Shown here: piece after piece, positions 8,241 to 16,181 of the stretch | Position numbering within the stretch: the stretch's first letter is position 1 | Layout of the letters: every line of letters begins with the position of its first letter | Assembly: GCA_035945995.1 (NCBI GenBank) | Contig: DASYZR010000061.1 | Span: forward strand, 1-48,460 | From: a bacterium | Lineage (GTDB): Bacteria > Sysuimicrobiota > Sysuimicrobiia > Sysuimicrobiales > Segetimicrobiaceae | DNA: 48,460 nt | Direction of reading: 5' to 3' | Translations under genes and position numbers: made by a program | Notes under the pieces: model-generated | The model's input: the letters and a program-made list of their open reading frames with translations, nothing else | The model's database searches: none | Told to the model about the DNA's origin: nothing

Positions 8241-8996
8241 CTACCCCCCCTCGCCGGCCGGCTTCGCGAACCGGTGGACGAAGCCCCCGCTGTAGGCCGG
8301 CACCAGCAGATCGGTCCCCACCGTGACCGTCACCGGAAAGTCGAAGGCCCGCAGCTGGGCGAGCACCCCCCCGCGCACCTGGGCCGCGCCCATCAAGGCC
8401 GCGGGGTCGCCGATCGCGACGACCCGGTACGGCGGCGCCATGCGCCGCGTGTTGCAGAGAATCGTCGTGCCGACGCACGACAGACCGGTGGTGCTCATGA
8501 TCCGTTCGTCGTTGACCGCAATCGCCTCGGCGCCGGCGGCCCACAGCGCATTGACCACGTCCCGGACGTCGGAGTAATGCACGAGGACCAGATTCGGATC
8601 TTCCCCGGGCCGGAGCGGACGTCTGCTGTCGGTAACGGTGATCACCACTCCCGGCCCCCGGACCGGGGTCAGCCCGGCGGCGGTCCGAAGCGTGGCCAGG
8701 TCCTCGGCCAAGGCCGCCGTTACGCGGCGGTCCGCCGCGGCGCGCTGCTCCTGCCCGGCGATCTCGCCGCGGAGCTGGCCGATCTCCTGGCGCATCGCCG
8801 CCTGACGCTCGTCCTCCGCGCGATACCGGTACGCCACCTCGCCGAGGCGCCCCGAACTGACCTGCAGCCCCGTTTCGATGGACTGCTCCGTGCGGGATTG
8901 CACGGCAAACACGAACCCGACCGCCACGGCGACCGCCGTCAGCGCGATCTGCCACCGGCGCAGGCCGGCGCGGGCCACGACATCCCAGAATCTCAT
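8241..8996 (-). CDS. DUF881 family protein (YlxW/YlxX-like)
   Basis: 251 residues. One N-terminal membrane segment (about 16-34) is followed by a coiled coil (about 50-100, Arg/Glu/Gln-rich) and the DUF881 domain. The domain shows GPGVVITVTDS (about 115-125), the NLVLVHYSDVRDVVNALW block and AEAIAVNDERI (about 160). The family usually lies near ftsQ or in division-linked clusters with the small basic protein. Topology suggests an outward-facing domain anchored by the N-terminus. The start ATG overlaps the stop of the upstream kinase gene (ATGA). The function is unknown in any organism as far as I know. Confidence 0.85.
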   Translation of the reverse strand: MRFWDVVARAGLRRWQIALTAVAVAVGFVFAVQSRTEQSIETGLQVSSGRLGEVAYRYRAEDERQAAMRQEIGQLRGEIAGQEQRAAADRRVTAALAEDLATLRTAAGLTPVRGPGVVITVTDSRRPLRPGEDPNLVLVHYSDVRDVVNALWAAGAEAIAVNDERIMSTTGLSCVGTTILCNTRRMAPPYRVVAIGDPAALMGAAQVRGGVLAQLRAFDFPVTVTVGTDLLVPAYSGGFVHRFAKPAGEGG

Positions 8997-9868
8997 GGGG
9001 ACGCACCGGCCGTGTCCGACAGCCTGCCGTGCTCACGGCCGGCGGGGGTCACGCGCAGCACGCCCCACTGCACGGACGACACGGCGTCGCGCGAGACGTC
9101 AGGTGCGAGGACGGTCAACCGGTGCAGCTCCGGCTCGACGAGAAGGACGGTGCCCATCGCCCTCATGGTACCACGACGGCCGGCCAAACCAACCAGAAGG
9201 TGACGCAGCGCATCCGGCGGCACGTCGGCCGGCACCCGGGACGGCGCCACCGGCGTCCCCGCGTAGACCGGGGACCGCTCCGCGATGAGGCGGCGCAGAT
9301 CGAGGACCATGGGCCGGGCGCGCTCAAAGTACTCGGCAAACTTCCGCTCGCGAAACGCGCGGCGCTCCGCCGCGGAGCGGGCGCGGACGGCGGTCTCGGG
9401 GTACAGGCGATGCACGGTGATTCGCGGCGACAGGCGGACCAGGATGGGTTCGACCTCGCGATCGCGCTGGATCGCCACCACATGACGGGGGGACAGGCGG
9501 CGGATCTTCCGGAGTTTGGCGGCGACCGCGGTCGTGCCCGCGACCCAGCCCGTCGTGTCGACCACCACGATCTGCGCCCCCTGCCGCCGGGCCCGCGCGG
9601 TCAACTCGCGTGTCCCGTCCACGACGTACCCGTACACCCGCTGCGGTGAGGTATCGCCGACGAAGTACAGGGCGCTCGGCGGGACGTCCGCCATGTGCCG
9701 CACCGGCCCCCGGACCACGCCGAGGCCCACCGTCGCAGGCGGACCGAGATCGGATTGCCCGATGTCCGCGTCGACGATCGCCGTCCGCAGCCCGGCGCGG
9801 ACGGCGGCGCCGGCCAACGCCGTCGCGGTGGTCGTCTTGCCCACGTCCACCGCCCCGAGCATCATCAC
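8993..9868 (-). CDS. Clp1/Grc3-like polynucleotide 5'-kinase (P-loop)
   Basis: 291 residues from the GTG at 9868. The Walker A motif GAVDVGKT lies at residues 5-12, with IVDADIGQSDLG (about 32-43) and VVVDTTGW (about 98-105), the pattern of the Clp1/Nol9/Grc3 RNA or DNA 5'-kinase family. The C-terminal region ends in a small beta domain (about 235-285). The start is uncertain. The frame stays open upstream and reads LSETWPAAARAVVASPGVV before the P-loop, which looks like genuine family sequence, and no standard start codon is available there. A CTG at 9922-9920 overlaps the preceding ATPase subunit D stop (CTGA) and has GGAGGG upstream. Such kinases are known from archaea and eukaryotes in RNA processing, while bacterial members are little studied. 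The substrate here is unknown. Confidence 0.75.
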   Translation of the reverse strand: MMMLGAVDVGKTTTATALAGAAVRAGLRTAIVDADIGQSDLGPPATVGLGVVRGPVRHMADVPPSALYFVGDTSPQRVYGYVVDGTRELTARARRQGAQIVVVDTTGWVAGTTAVAAKLRKIRRLSPRHVVAIQRDREVEPILVRLSPRITVHRLYPETAVRARSAAERRAFRERKFAEYFERARPMVLDLRRLIAERSPVYAGTPVAPSRVPADVPPDALRHLLVGLAGRRGTMRAMGTVLLVEPELHRLTVLAPDVSRDAVSSVQWGVLRVTPAGREHGRLSDTAGASP

Positions 9869-9918
9869 GACCCCGGGCGATGCGACGACGGCGCGCGCCG
9901 CCGCCGGCCATGTCTCGC

Positions 9919-10557
9919 TCAGTGCTTGGACGCGCCCTCCAACTTCTGCTTGATCCGCTTCAACCGAAACACGTCCTCCCGCGCACGTTGCTCGAGCACG
10001 TCGCGGATGTACCGGATTTCGCCCCGAATACGCGGGATCACCACTTGTTCGAGCGCGTTGACCCGCCGCGTGGTCTTCTTGATCTCTTCACCGATCTTGC
10101 GCAGGGTAATTTCGGTCCCGGCGACATCCAGCAGGGCGGCCACGACGTCTTCGAACCGGTCCGCGCTTTCGATCGTGCGCGCCGATACGGCGGCGGGGTC
10201 GGCGTTGCGCGCCAGCGGCGTCCGGTGAACGCCGTCCGCGACGATCGTGGGGATCCGCGTGCCCCACACGTTCTTGGTATCGATGCCCACCTCGAGCCGG
10301 CGCGGATCGCCGAGGGCCGCGGCCTCGAGCGTTTCGCGCCCTTCCACCGCTTTCGCCAGCCCCAGCAGCGTGTACGACTCCTCGGCGGACTTCGTCAGCT
10401 TCTCGCGGGCGGCGAGCGCCCGCCGCACGATGTTGAAAAAGTCGGCCACGAGCGCATCCCGCTTTTTCTTCAGGAGATCGACGCCCTGCTGCGCCAGTTT
10501 GACCTGGTTCTGGCGCTGCAGGAGATTCATCCGGGTTGGGCTGATCGTCTCAGCCAT
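9919..10557 (-). CDS. atpD: V-type ATP synthase subunit D
   Basis: 212 residues, the central-stalk rotor shaft of the V/A-type ATPase. The N-terminal signature ISPTRMNLLQRQNQVKLAQQ (residues 5-24) and the long helical termini (about 10-75 and 150-205) are typical. The middle is a short beta hairpin region. It is the last subunit gene of the operon, 39 bases after subunit B, and its stop overlaps the probable start region of the kinase gene downstream. Confidence 0.95.
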   Translation of the reverse strand: MAETISPTRMNLLQRQNQVKLAQQGVDLLKKKRDALVADFFNIVRRALAAREKLTKSAEESYTLLGLAKAVEGRETLEAAALGDPRRLEVGIDTKNVWGTRIPTIVADGVHRTPLARNADPAAVSARTIESADRFEDVVAALLDVAGTEITLRKIGEEIKKTTRRVNALEQVVIPRIRGEIRYIRDVLEQRAREDVFRLKRIKQKLEGASKH

Positions 10558-10596
10558 TGGAGCGTCCCCCTACGAACGTGATTGCCGTCTGACTCC

Positions 10597-12012
10597 CTAC
10601 GGCGCTTCGCCGGGCCGGAAGATCTTCTCCACCTGCTCGCCGTAGTAGTACTTGTCCACGTGGTCCCGGCTGATCCGGGTCAGCGCGCTCTTGGGGAACA
10701 CCGACAGCAGCTTCCAGCCGAGGGTCAGCGAGTCCTGAAGCGAGCGGTCGGCGTTGCCCTGGTTGATGAATTCCTTCTCGAAGGCATCCGCGAACTTGAG
10801 GTAGAGCCGGTCGTTCTCCGTGAGGGCCTCCTCGCCGATGATGGCGACAAGACGGCGGAGGTCGAGGCCCTGCGCGTACGCCGAGTAGAGCTGGTCGGCC
10901 ACCTGCCGGTGATCCTCGCGCGTGCGCCCCTTGCCGATGCCGTTGTTCATCAGGCGCGACAGGCTCGGGAGCGGATTGATCGGCGGGTAGATGCCCTGCC
11001 GGTGCAGGGGCCGGTTGAGCACGAGCTGGCCCTCGGTGATGTAGCCCGTGAGGTCCGCGATCGGATGCGTGATATCGTCATCCGGCATCGTCAGGATCGG
11101 GAACTGTGTGATGGTGCCCTTCTTGCCCTTGATGCGGCCGGCGCGCTCGTAGATGCTCGCGAAATCGGTGTACATGTACCCCGGATATCCACGGCGGCCG
11201 GGGATTTCTTCGCGCGCCGAGCCGATTTCGCGAAGGGCCTCCGCATAGTTCGTCATGTCGGTGAGGATCACGAGCACCTGCATGTCCAGCTCGTACGCGA
11301 GATACTCGGCCACGGTGAGCGCGGTGCGCGGCGTCATGAGGCGTTCGATCGTCGGGTCGTCGGCGAGGTTCATGAACACGACGCTGCGGGCCAGCGCGCC
11401 CGTCGATTCGAACTCGTGGATGAAGAACGCGGCCTCCCGCTGCGTGATCCCCATCGCGCCGAACACGACGGAGAACTGCTCGGCCTCGCCGAGGACCTTC
11501 GACTGGCGGGCAATCTGCGCCGCGATCTCGTTGGCCGGCAGGCCGGCGCCCGAGAAAATCGGCAGCTTCTGGCCGCGGACGAGCGTGTTCATCACGTCGA
11601 TCGTCGAAATGCCGGTCTGGATGAACTCGGCCGGCTTCTCCCGCGCCACCGGGTTGATCGGTGCGCCGAGGATCGGCAGCCGCTTTTCGGGGATGATCGG
11701 CGGCAGACCGTCGATCGGATCGCCGAGGCCGTTGAAGCGCCGGCCGATCATCTCGCGGCTGACGCCGATGCGCGCGACGTCTTCGCGCAGGCTCAACGAG
11801 GTCTTGGCGAGGTCCATCCCGCGGGTCTCTTCGAAGACCTGGATGACCGCGTTGCGCTCGGAGACCTCGATGACCTGTCCGCCGCGCACGCTGCCGTCCT
11901 GCACGTGGATCTCGACGATCGCGCCGTACGCGAGGTCGCGTGCCCCCTCCACGAACAGCAGGGGCCCCGAGATGTAGTTGATGCTGGTGTAGCGCTTGGT
12001 GGCCAGGTCCAT
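10597..12012 (-). CDS. atpB: V-type ATP synthase subunit B
   Basis: 471 residues, the non-catalytic subunit of the A3B3 head. As expected for B subunits, the place of the P-loop reads [15 protein letters not shown] (near residues 145-160), without the GKT. The N-terminal beta barrel, the block [29 protein letters not shown]-type region (about 245-275) and [19 protein letters not shown] (about 285-303) are well conserved. One base separates it from the subunit A stop (TGACATG), so translation of the two is coupled, fitting their equal stoichiometry. Confidence 0.97.
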   Translation of the reverse strand: MDLATKRYTSINYISGPLLFVEGARDLAYGAIVEIHVQDGSVRGGQVIEVSERNAVIQVFEETRGMDLAKTSLSLREDVARIGVSREMIGRRFNGLGDPIDGLPPIIPEKRLPILGAPINPVAREKPAEFIQTGISTIDVMNTLVRGQKLPIFSGAGLPANEIAAQIARQSKVLGEAEQFSVVFGAMGITQREAAFFIHEFESTGALARSVVFMNLADDPTIERLMTPRTALTVAEYLAYELDMQVLVILTDMTNYAEALREIGSAREEIPGRRGYPGYMYTDFASIYERAGRIKGKKGTITQFPILTMPDDDITHPIADLTGYITEGQLVLNRPLHRQGIYPPINPLPSLSRLMNNGIGKGRTREDHRQVADQLYSAYAQGLDLRRLVAIIGEEALTENDRLYLKFADAFEKEFINQGNADRSLQDSLTLGWKLLSVFPKSALTRISRDHVDKYYYGEQVEKIFRPGEAP

Positions 12013-12013
12013 G

Positions 12014-13816
12014 TCAGCTCCTCCGTCCTGCCCCGTCCCCGACTGCCCCGCCCGCGGGGGCCGCGGCGCCCTGGGCCTGTGCGAACGTCTGGTGGACGCC
12101 CTCGAGAAACTGCCTGAGCGTGTCGGGGAACTTCTCGTTCGGCACTTCCTTGAAGCGCGCGATCTGCTCGTTCTGTGGCAGGTTGAGGACCTCGTCGATC
12201 GTCATGCCCCGTTGGAGGCCTTCGAGCGATGCCTCGTAGAACGCCCGGATTCCCCGAATCATCCCGAACGCCTTCTCGAGCGAGCAGGACGCGTCCACGT
12301 CGCTAAACGCGCTCTGCTGCAGGTAGAACTCGCGGATCATGCGGCCGGCCTCGATCACCATACGCTCGGCGTCCTGCAGCGCGTCCGGCCCGACCAGCTG
12401 CACAACCTCCTGCAGGCCGGCTTCACGCGCGAGGATCGTGCTGAGCCACGTCCGCTGTTCGGCGAAGTCCTCCGCGACCTCCTTCGCATACCACGGCGCG
12501 AGCAATGCTTCGTACAGGCTGTACGAGCGGTTCCAGTTGATCGCCGGAAAGTGCCGGCGGTAGGCGAGCTGCGCGTCGAGCGACCAGAAAGTGCCGACGA
12601 TGCGGAGCGTGCTCTGCGTGACGGGCTCGGACAGGTCGCCGCCGGGCGGCGAGACGGCGCCGACCACGGTGACGGCGCCCACGCGTTCGTCCTTGCCGAG
12701 GACGACGGCGCGGCCGGCCCGCTCGTAGAACGCGGAGAGGCGGCTGGCCAGGTACGGCGGGTAACCTTCCTCGGCCGGCATCTCCTCCAGGCGCGAAGAA
12801 ATCTCGCGCAGTGCCTCGGCCCACCGGCTCGTGCTGTCGGCCATCAGCGCGACGCGGTAGCCCATGTCGCGGAAGTACTCGGCCATCGTGACCCCGGTGT
12901 AGATGCTGGCCTCGCGCGCGGCGACCGGCATGTTGGACGTGTTGGCCACGAGAATCGTGCGCTCCATCAAGGGACGGCCGTTGCGCGGGTCCTCGAGCTC
13001 GGGGAACTCGGTCAGCACGTCCGTCATCTCGTTGCCGCGCTCGCCGCAGCCCACGTAGACGATGATATCGGCATTGGACCACTTGGAGAGCGTCTGCTGC
13101 ACCACCGTCTTGCCGCTCCCGAACGGGCCCGGGACCGAAGCGGTGCCGCCCATCGCCACCGGGAAGAGCACGTCGAGGATGCGCTGGCCGGTGATAAACA
13201 ACTCCGTCGGATCCAGCTTGCGCGCGGCCGGCCGCGGCACGCGCACCGGCCACGTCTGCATCATCCGCAGCTCCGTACCGTTCGCCAGGCGCGCGACGAC
13301 ATCGGTGACCGTGAACTCCCCGTTCTTGATCTCGGCGATCTCGCCGGCCGGCGCGTCCGGCGGCACCATGATCCGGTGGGCGTAGGAGTATTCCTGGACC
13401 TCCCCGATCACGTCGCCCGGACCCACGTTGTCGCCGGCCTTGACGCTCGGCCGGAAGGCCCACTTCTTAGTCCGGTCGAGGGAGTCGACGATGACGCCGC
13501 GCGAGATGAAGTCGCCCTGGGCGTCGCGGATCTTGTCGAGCGGCCGCTGGATGCCGTCGTAGATGCTGCTCAGCATCCCCGGTCCGAGCTCGAGCGCGAG
13601 CGGGGCTTCCGTCGACTCGATCGGCTCGCCGACGTAGAGTCCCGAGGTGTCCTCGTAGACCTGGACGAACGCCGTGTCGTGGTCGAGCCGGATGATCTCG
13701 CCGATCAATTTTTCTTTGCCGACGCGCACGATATCGTACATCCGCGCGCCGGCCAGGCCCTGCGCGATGACCGCCGGACCTGAGATTCGTGTGATCTTGC
13801 CGGTTGGTGCCGTCAT
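12014..13816 (-). CDS. atpA: V-type ATP synthase catalytic subunit A
   Basis: 600 residues. It carries the catalytic nucleotide site of the rotary ATPase. The Walker A motif GPFGSGKT is at residues 230-237. The V-type-specific bulge domain lies between about 110 and 200, with [10 protein letters not shown] and [34 protein letters not shown] and [19 protein letters not shown] follow. The last 20 residues are a Gly/Ala-rich tail ending GAGRRS, and its DNA contains a CCCCGC-CC-GCGGGG palindrome, so this end may be a recent low-complexity addition. Gene order F-A-B-D matches Thermus and archaea. Confidence 0.98.
   Translation of the reverse strand: MTAPTGKITRISGPAVIAQGLAGARMYDIVRVGKEKLIGEIIRLDHDTAFVQVYEDTSGLYVGEPIESTEAPLALELGPGMLSSIYDGIQRPLDKIRDAQGDFISRGVIVDSLDRTKKWAFRPSVKAGDNVGPGDVIGEVQEYSYAHRIMVPPDAPAGEIAEIKNGEFTVTDVVARLANGTELRMMQTWPVRVPRPAARKLDPTELFITGQRILDVLFPVAMGGTASVPGPFGSGKTVVQQTLSKWSNADIIVYVGCGERGNEMTDVLTEFPELEDPRNGRPLMERTILVANTSNMPVAAREASIYTGVTMAEYFRDMGYRVALMADSTSRWAEALREISSRLEEMPAEEGYPPYLASRLSAFYERAGRAVVLGKDERVGAVTVVGAVSPPGGDLSEPVTQSTLRIVGTFWSLDAQLAYRRHFPAINWNRSYSLYEALLAPWYAKEVAEDFAEQRTWLSTILAREAGLQEVVQLVGPDALQDAERMVIEAGRMIREFYLQQSAFSDVDASCSLEKAFGMIRGIRAFYEASLEGLQRGMTIDEVLNLPQNEQIARFKEVPNEKFPDTLRQFLEGVHQTFAQAQGAAAPAGGAVGDGAGRRS
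12046..12059. repeat. Short GC palindrome in the atpA 3' end
   Basis: CCCCGCCCGCGGGG, a 6-bp stem with a 2-base loop, inside the codons for the Gly/Ala-rich C-terminal tail. It belongs to the group of similar palindromes found at 15237, 27299, 28219, 35896, 36424 and 44886. Confidence 0.45.
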
Positions 13817-13888
13817 ACGTTGTCCTCCGTTCGCGTCGGTCGGCCGCCGCGCGGGGAGTCGCGGGACGAACTCGTTAGATCCCGTCTC

Positions 13889-14206
13889 TCAGCGCAACTT
13901 GACCGCGAATCCGATGTGCTCCTTCACCAACCTGGAAATGTAGGCCTCGCCCGACTCGAGGTGCGCGCGCGCCGGGGGCAGCGGGACGACGAGCGGCAGG
14001 TCGCGGCCCCGCAGCAGCCGGCTGCGCGCCTCGTCGGTCCCCCGGAGGAGATCTTCGTTGACGGCCACCAGGCCGTACCCGGCCGCCGCGTAGTCCCGGA
14101 TCAGCTCGAGCGCCTGCGCGGGCGTGCCGGCCTCGCGGACCTCCACGCCGGCCAGCCGGAATCCGGTGGCGGTCTCCGCGTCGGTGATCACCGCCACCTT
14201 ATACAT
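13889..14206 (-). CDS. atpF: V-type ATP synthase subunit F
   Basis: 105 residues, a small CheY-like fold subunit bound to the D rotor shaft. MYKVAVITDAETATGFRLAG (1-20) and the GYGLVAVNEDLL segment (about 63-74) match the family. Family length is about 100-110. It overlaps the subunit C stop by 8 bases and precedes subunit A by 72 bases. Confidence 0.93.
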   Translation of the reverse strand: MYKVAVITDAETATGFRLAGVEVREAGTPAQALELIRDYAAAGYGLVAVNEDLLRGTDEARSRLLRGRDLPLVVPLPPARAHLESGEAYISRLVKEHIGFAVKLR

Positions 14207-15224
14207 GCACGATCTCCTGCCGCGCGACGTCGGCCGGGAGCTCGAGCTGCCGGGCGTGCGCGATCACCCGAAGGTTGGCCACCTCGGCGGCCTTCTTCGT
14301 GAGGTACCCGATCACGACGTCCAGGCCGAGCTGATCGCCGAGCAGCATCTGCGCCGCCATCTTCTGAAATCCCCGGTCGATCAGGCGTTCCATCTCCAGC
14401 AGATTCTCCGTGCCCGACAGGTCGATCCCCAGCACCCTGGTGCCGGCCACGTCGGCGACGCTGGTCTGCGGGTCGGCGAGCGTGAGAAATCGATCCCGCG
14501 AGATCGCCCCGCCCAGGACGAAGAACCGCTCCCGCTCCTCGCGGGACAGCTCTTTGATCCGCCGGAGCTTGAGCGCCGTCTTCAGGTTCGTCACGGTGAC
14601 CTCGGCGCTCAGAAACCGGCGGAAGCTCGCGTCGCCGTCGCCTTCCCCGTCGGCCACGCGGTACCCGTACTGGGCGTAGGCCCGGTCGAGCGCCAGCTCG
14701 ATATCAAGCAGGCTACCGCTGCGCTGCGCGGCGTCCACGCCTTCGCGCAGCGCCCGCCCCAGGGGATGCATCCAGGTCTGCAGCGTGTCGGCGATGGCGC
14801 GCAGGTCGGGCTGCTGGAGCAGCTCCCGCAACCGGACCTCGCTGAGCGATCCCCCCGGATACAGCGTGGCGAGGATCTCATCGTCGCTCTTGCCGGTGTG
14901 CCGGCCCCGCACGATCGCGCGGATGTTCTGGAGATCGTAGCGCAGCAGCACGACCTCGATCTGACGGCGCTCCGCGCCGTCGGCGAAGCTCAGGATGCGG
15001 CGGCTGGCGTGGTAGAAATTTTGCGACAGCGCCTCATCGACGGCGCGCACGCCGGTGAACCGGCTCAGCGCCTCCTGCAGCTCCACGTTGTACGGGGTAT
15101 CGCCGAGACCCTGGATGATCGCGCCGACGTCCGGCGCCGCCAGCAGCTCCTCGATGCGCGACGGGGGCAGCAGCTGTGATTTCATAACCTTGACCCGGGC
15201 GTTGATATACGAAAAATCACCCAT
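14199..15224 (-). CDS. atpC: V-type ATP synthase subunit C
   Basis: 341 residues, the funnel-shaped subunit that docks the rotor shaft onto the membrane c-ring. It is nearly all helical, with the family start MGDFSYINARVKVMKSQLL (1-19), LLRYDLQNIRAIVRGRH (about 92-108) and a repeated three-helix layout. The block KTALKLRRIKEL (about 214) and the C-terminal GYLTKKAAEVANLRVI are typical. The 8-base overlap with subunit F suggests coupling. Confidence 0.93.
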   Translation of the reverse strand: MGDFSYINARVKVMKSQLLPPSRIEELLAAPDVGAIIQGLGDTPYNVELQEALSRFTGVRAVDEALSQNFYHASRRILSFADGAERRQIEVVLLRYDLQNIRAIVRGRHTGKSDDEILATLYPGGSLSEVRLRELLQQPDLRAIADTLQTWMHPLGRALREGVDAAQRSGSLLDIELALDRAYAQYGYRVADGEGDGDASFRRFLSAEVTVTNLKTALKLRRIKELSREERERFFVLGGAISRDRFLTLADPQTSVADVAGTRVLGIDLSGTENLLEMERLIDRGFQKMAAQMLLGDQLGLDVVIGYLTKKAAEVANLRVIAHARQLELPADVARQEIVHV

Positions 15225-15236
15225 CGCGTTCGCCGC

Positions 15237-15253
15237 GACCCCGCGCCGGGGTC
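15237..15253. repeat. Short GC palindrome after the subunit E stop
   Basis: GACCCCGCGCCGGGGTC is a 7-bp stem with a 3-base loop. On the minus strand it begins at the TGA of subunit E (TGACCCCGG...). The same stop-adjacent placement is seen at 27323-27340 and 44886-44904. Confidence 0.45.
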
Positions 15254-15836
15254 ACCGGTTCCACAGGATCTCCGCCACCCGGGAGACCATCTCGCGCCGC
15301 GCGCGGGCCAGGCGGCTCGCCAGCGTATTCTCGACCACAACGCGCCCGTCTGCGGCGGCCACCCGGACGCCGTCCGCCACGTCGGCGGCTTCGCGGACCT
15401 CGGCGTCCAATCCGAGTTCGCGGCTCGCGTCCCGCACCGCCTCCACGTCGCCGCGGGCCACCTCCACCGTGGCGCGGCCGCCGGCGACGCCGGCGGCCGC
15501 CTCCCGCAGCAGCGCGCGCAGCACCGCGCCGCGCCGGACGGGGTTCGCGGCGGCGGACCGGAGCTCGGCCTCGGCCTGTTCGAACACCCGCCGGATCGCC
15601 TCGTCTTTCGCGGCGAGAACCACGGCCGCGGCGCGCAGGCTCGCCGTGCTGGTCGCCCGGGCCCGGGCCTGGGCCCGCTCGCTGTCGACGCGCCGCCGCG
15701 CGGCCGCTTCGATCTCCTCGGCCTCGCGCGCGCCGGCGGCGACGACTTCGGCGGCCTTGGCCTCCGCCTCGCGGAGCGCCTGATCCGTCTCGACCCGCGC
15801 TTCCTGCTCGAGGAGCTGAATCAGTTCGGTTCCCAC
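15252..15836 (-). CDS. atpE: V-type ATP synthase subunit E
   Basis: 194 residues from a GTG. It is the peripheral stator subunit that pairs with the H/G subunit. The first 100 residues are a long Ala/Glu/Arg-rich helix, and the C-terminal domain carries VEVARGD.EAV and the family block DGRVVVENTLASRLARARREM (about 160-182). Family length is about 185-200. It lies 21 bases after subunit K and 27 before subunit C. Confidence 0.92.
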   Translation of the reverse strand: MGTELIQLLEQEARVETDQALREAEAKAAEVVAAGAREAEEIEAAARRRVDSERAQARARATSTASLRAAAVVLAAKDEAIRRVFEQAEAELRSAAANPVRRGAVLRALLREAAAGVAGGRATVEVARGDVEAVRDASRELGLDAEVREAADVADGVRVAAADGRVVVENTLASRLARARREMVSRVAEILWNR

Positions 15837-15857
15837 TCGGCTGCTCCGGCGCGCCGC

Positions 15858-16181
15858 TTAGATCTTGCCGTACAGGAAGAACGCGATGACGAACCCGAAA
15901 ATGACGAGCGTCTCCGGGATTACGAGCAGGATCAGCATCGTGCCGAACATCTCCGGCCGCTCGGCGATGACGCCGGCCGCGGCGCCGCCGATGCGGGACT
16001 GCGCGAGGCCGGTCCCGACCGCGCCGAGACCGATCGCCAGGCCGGCGCCGACGCCCAACAGCCCGGCGCCCGTGCCGACGCCGGCCGCGGCGGCCGCCTG
16101 CTGGGCACCCGCGCCCAGAGCAAACAGCATCACGCCGGCGGCTGCAAGACCGAGGACCTGCCACACTTTACGAGACTTCAC
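15858..16181 (-). CDS. atpK: V-type ATP synthase membrane subunit K (c-ring)
   Basis: 107 residues from the GTG at 16181, which overlaps the subunit I stop (GTGA). A signal-like hydrophobic N-terminus (about 8-30), as in the Thermus homologue, is followed by the Gly-rich ion-carrying hairpin. The helices are about 36-62 and 80-103, with GIGAG-type packing motifs. The ion-binding carboxylate is Glu90 (IPETLVIFG). Gln61 (GLAQSRIG) lies 29 residues before it, followed by Thr91. That arrangement occurs in both proton and sodium rings, so ion choice is not settled by reading. The much longer open frame upstream is a shadow of subunit I. Confidence 0.93.
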   Translation of the reverse strand: MKSRKVWQVLGLAAAGVMLFALGAGAQQAAAAAGVGTGAGLLGVGAGLAIGLGAVGTGLAQSRIGGAAAGVIAERPEMFGTMLILLVIPETLVIFGFVIAFFLYGKI

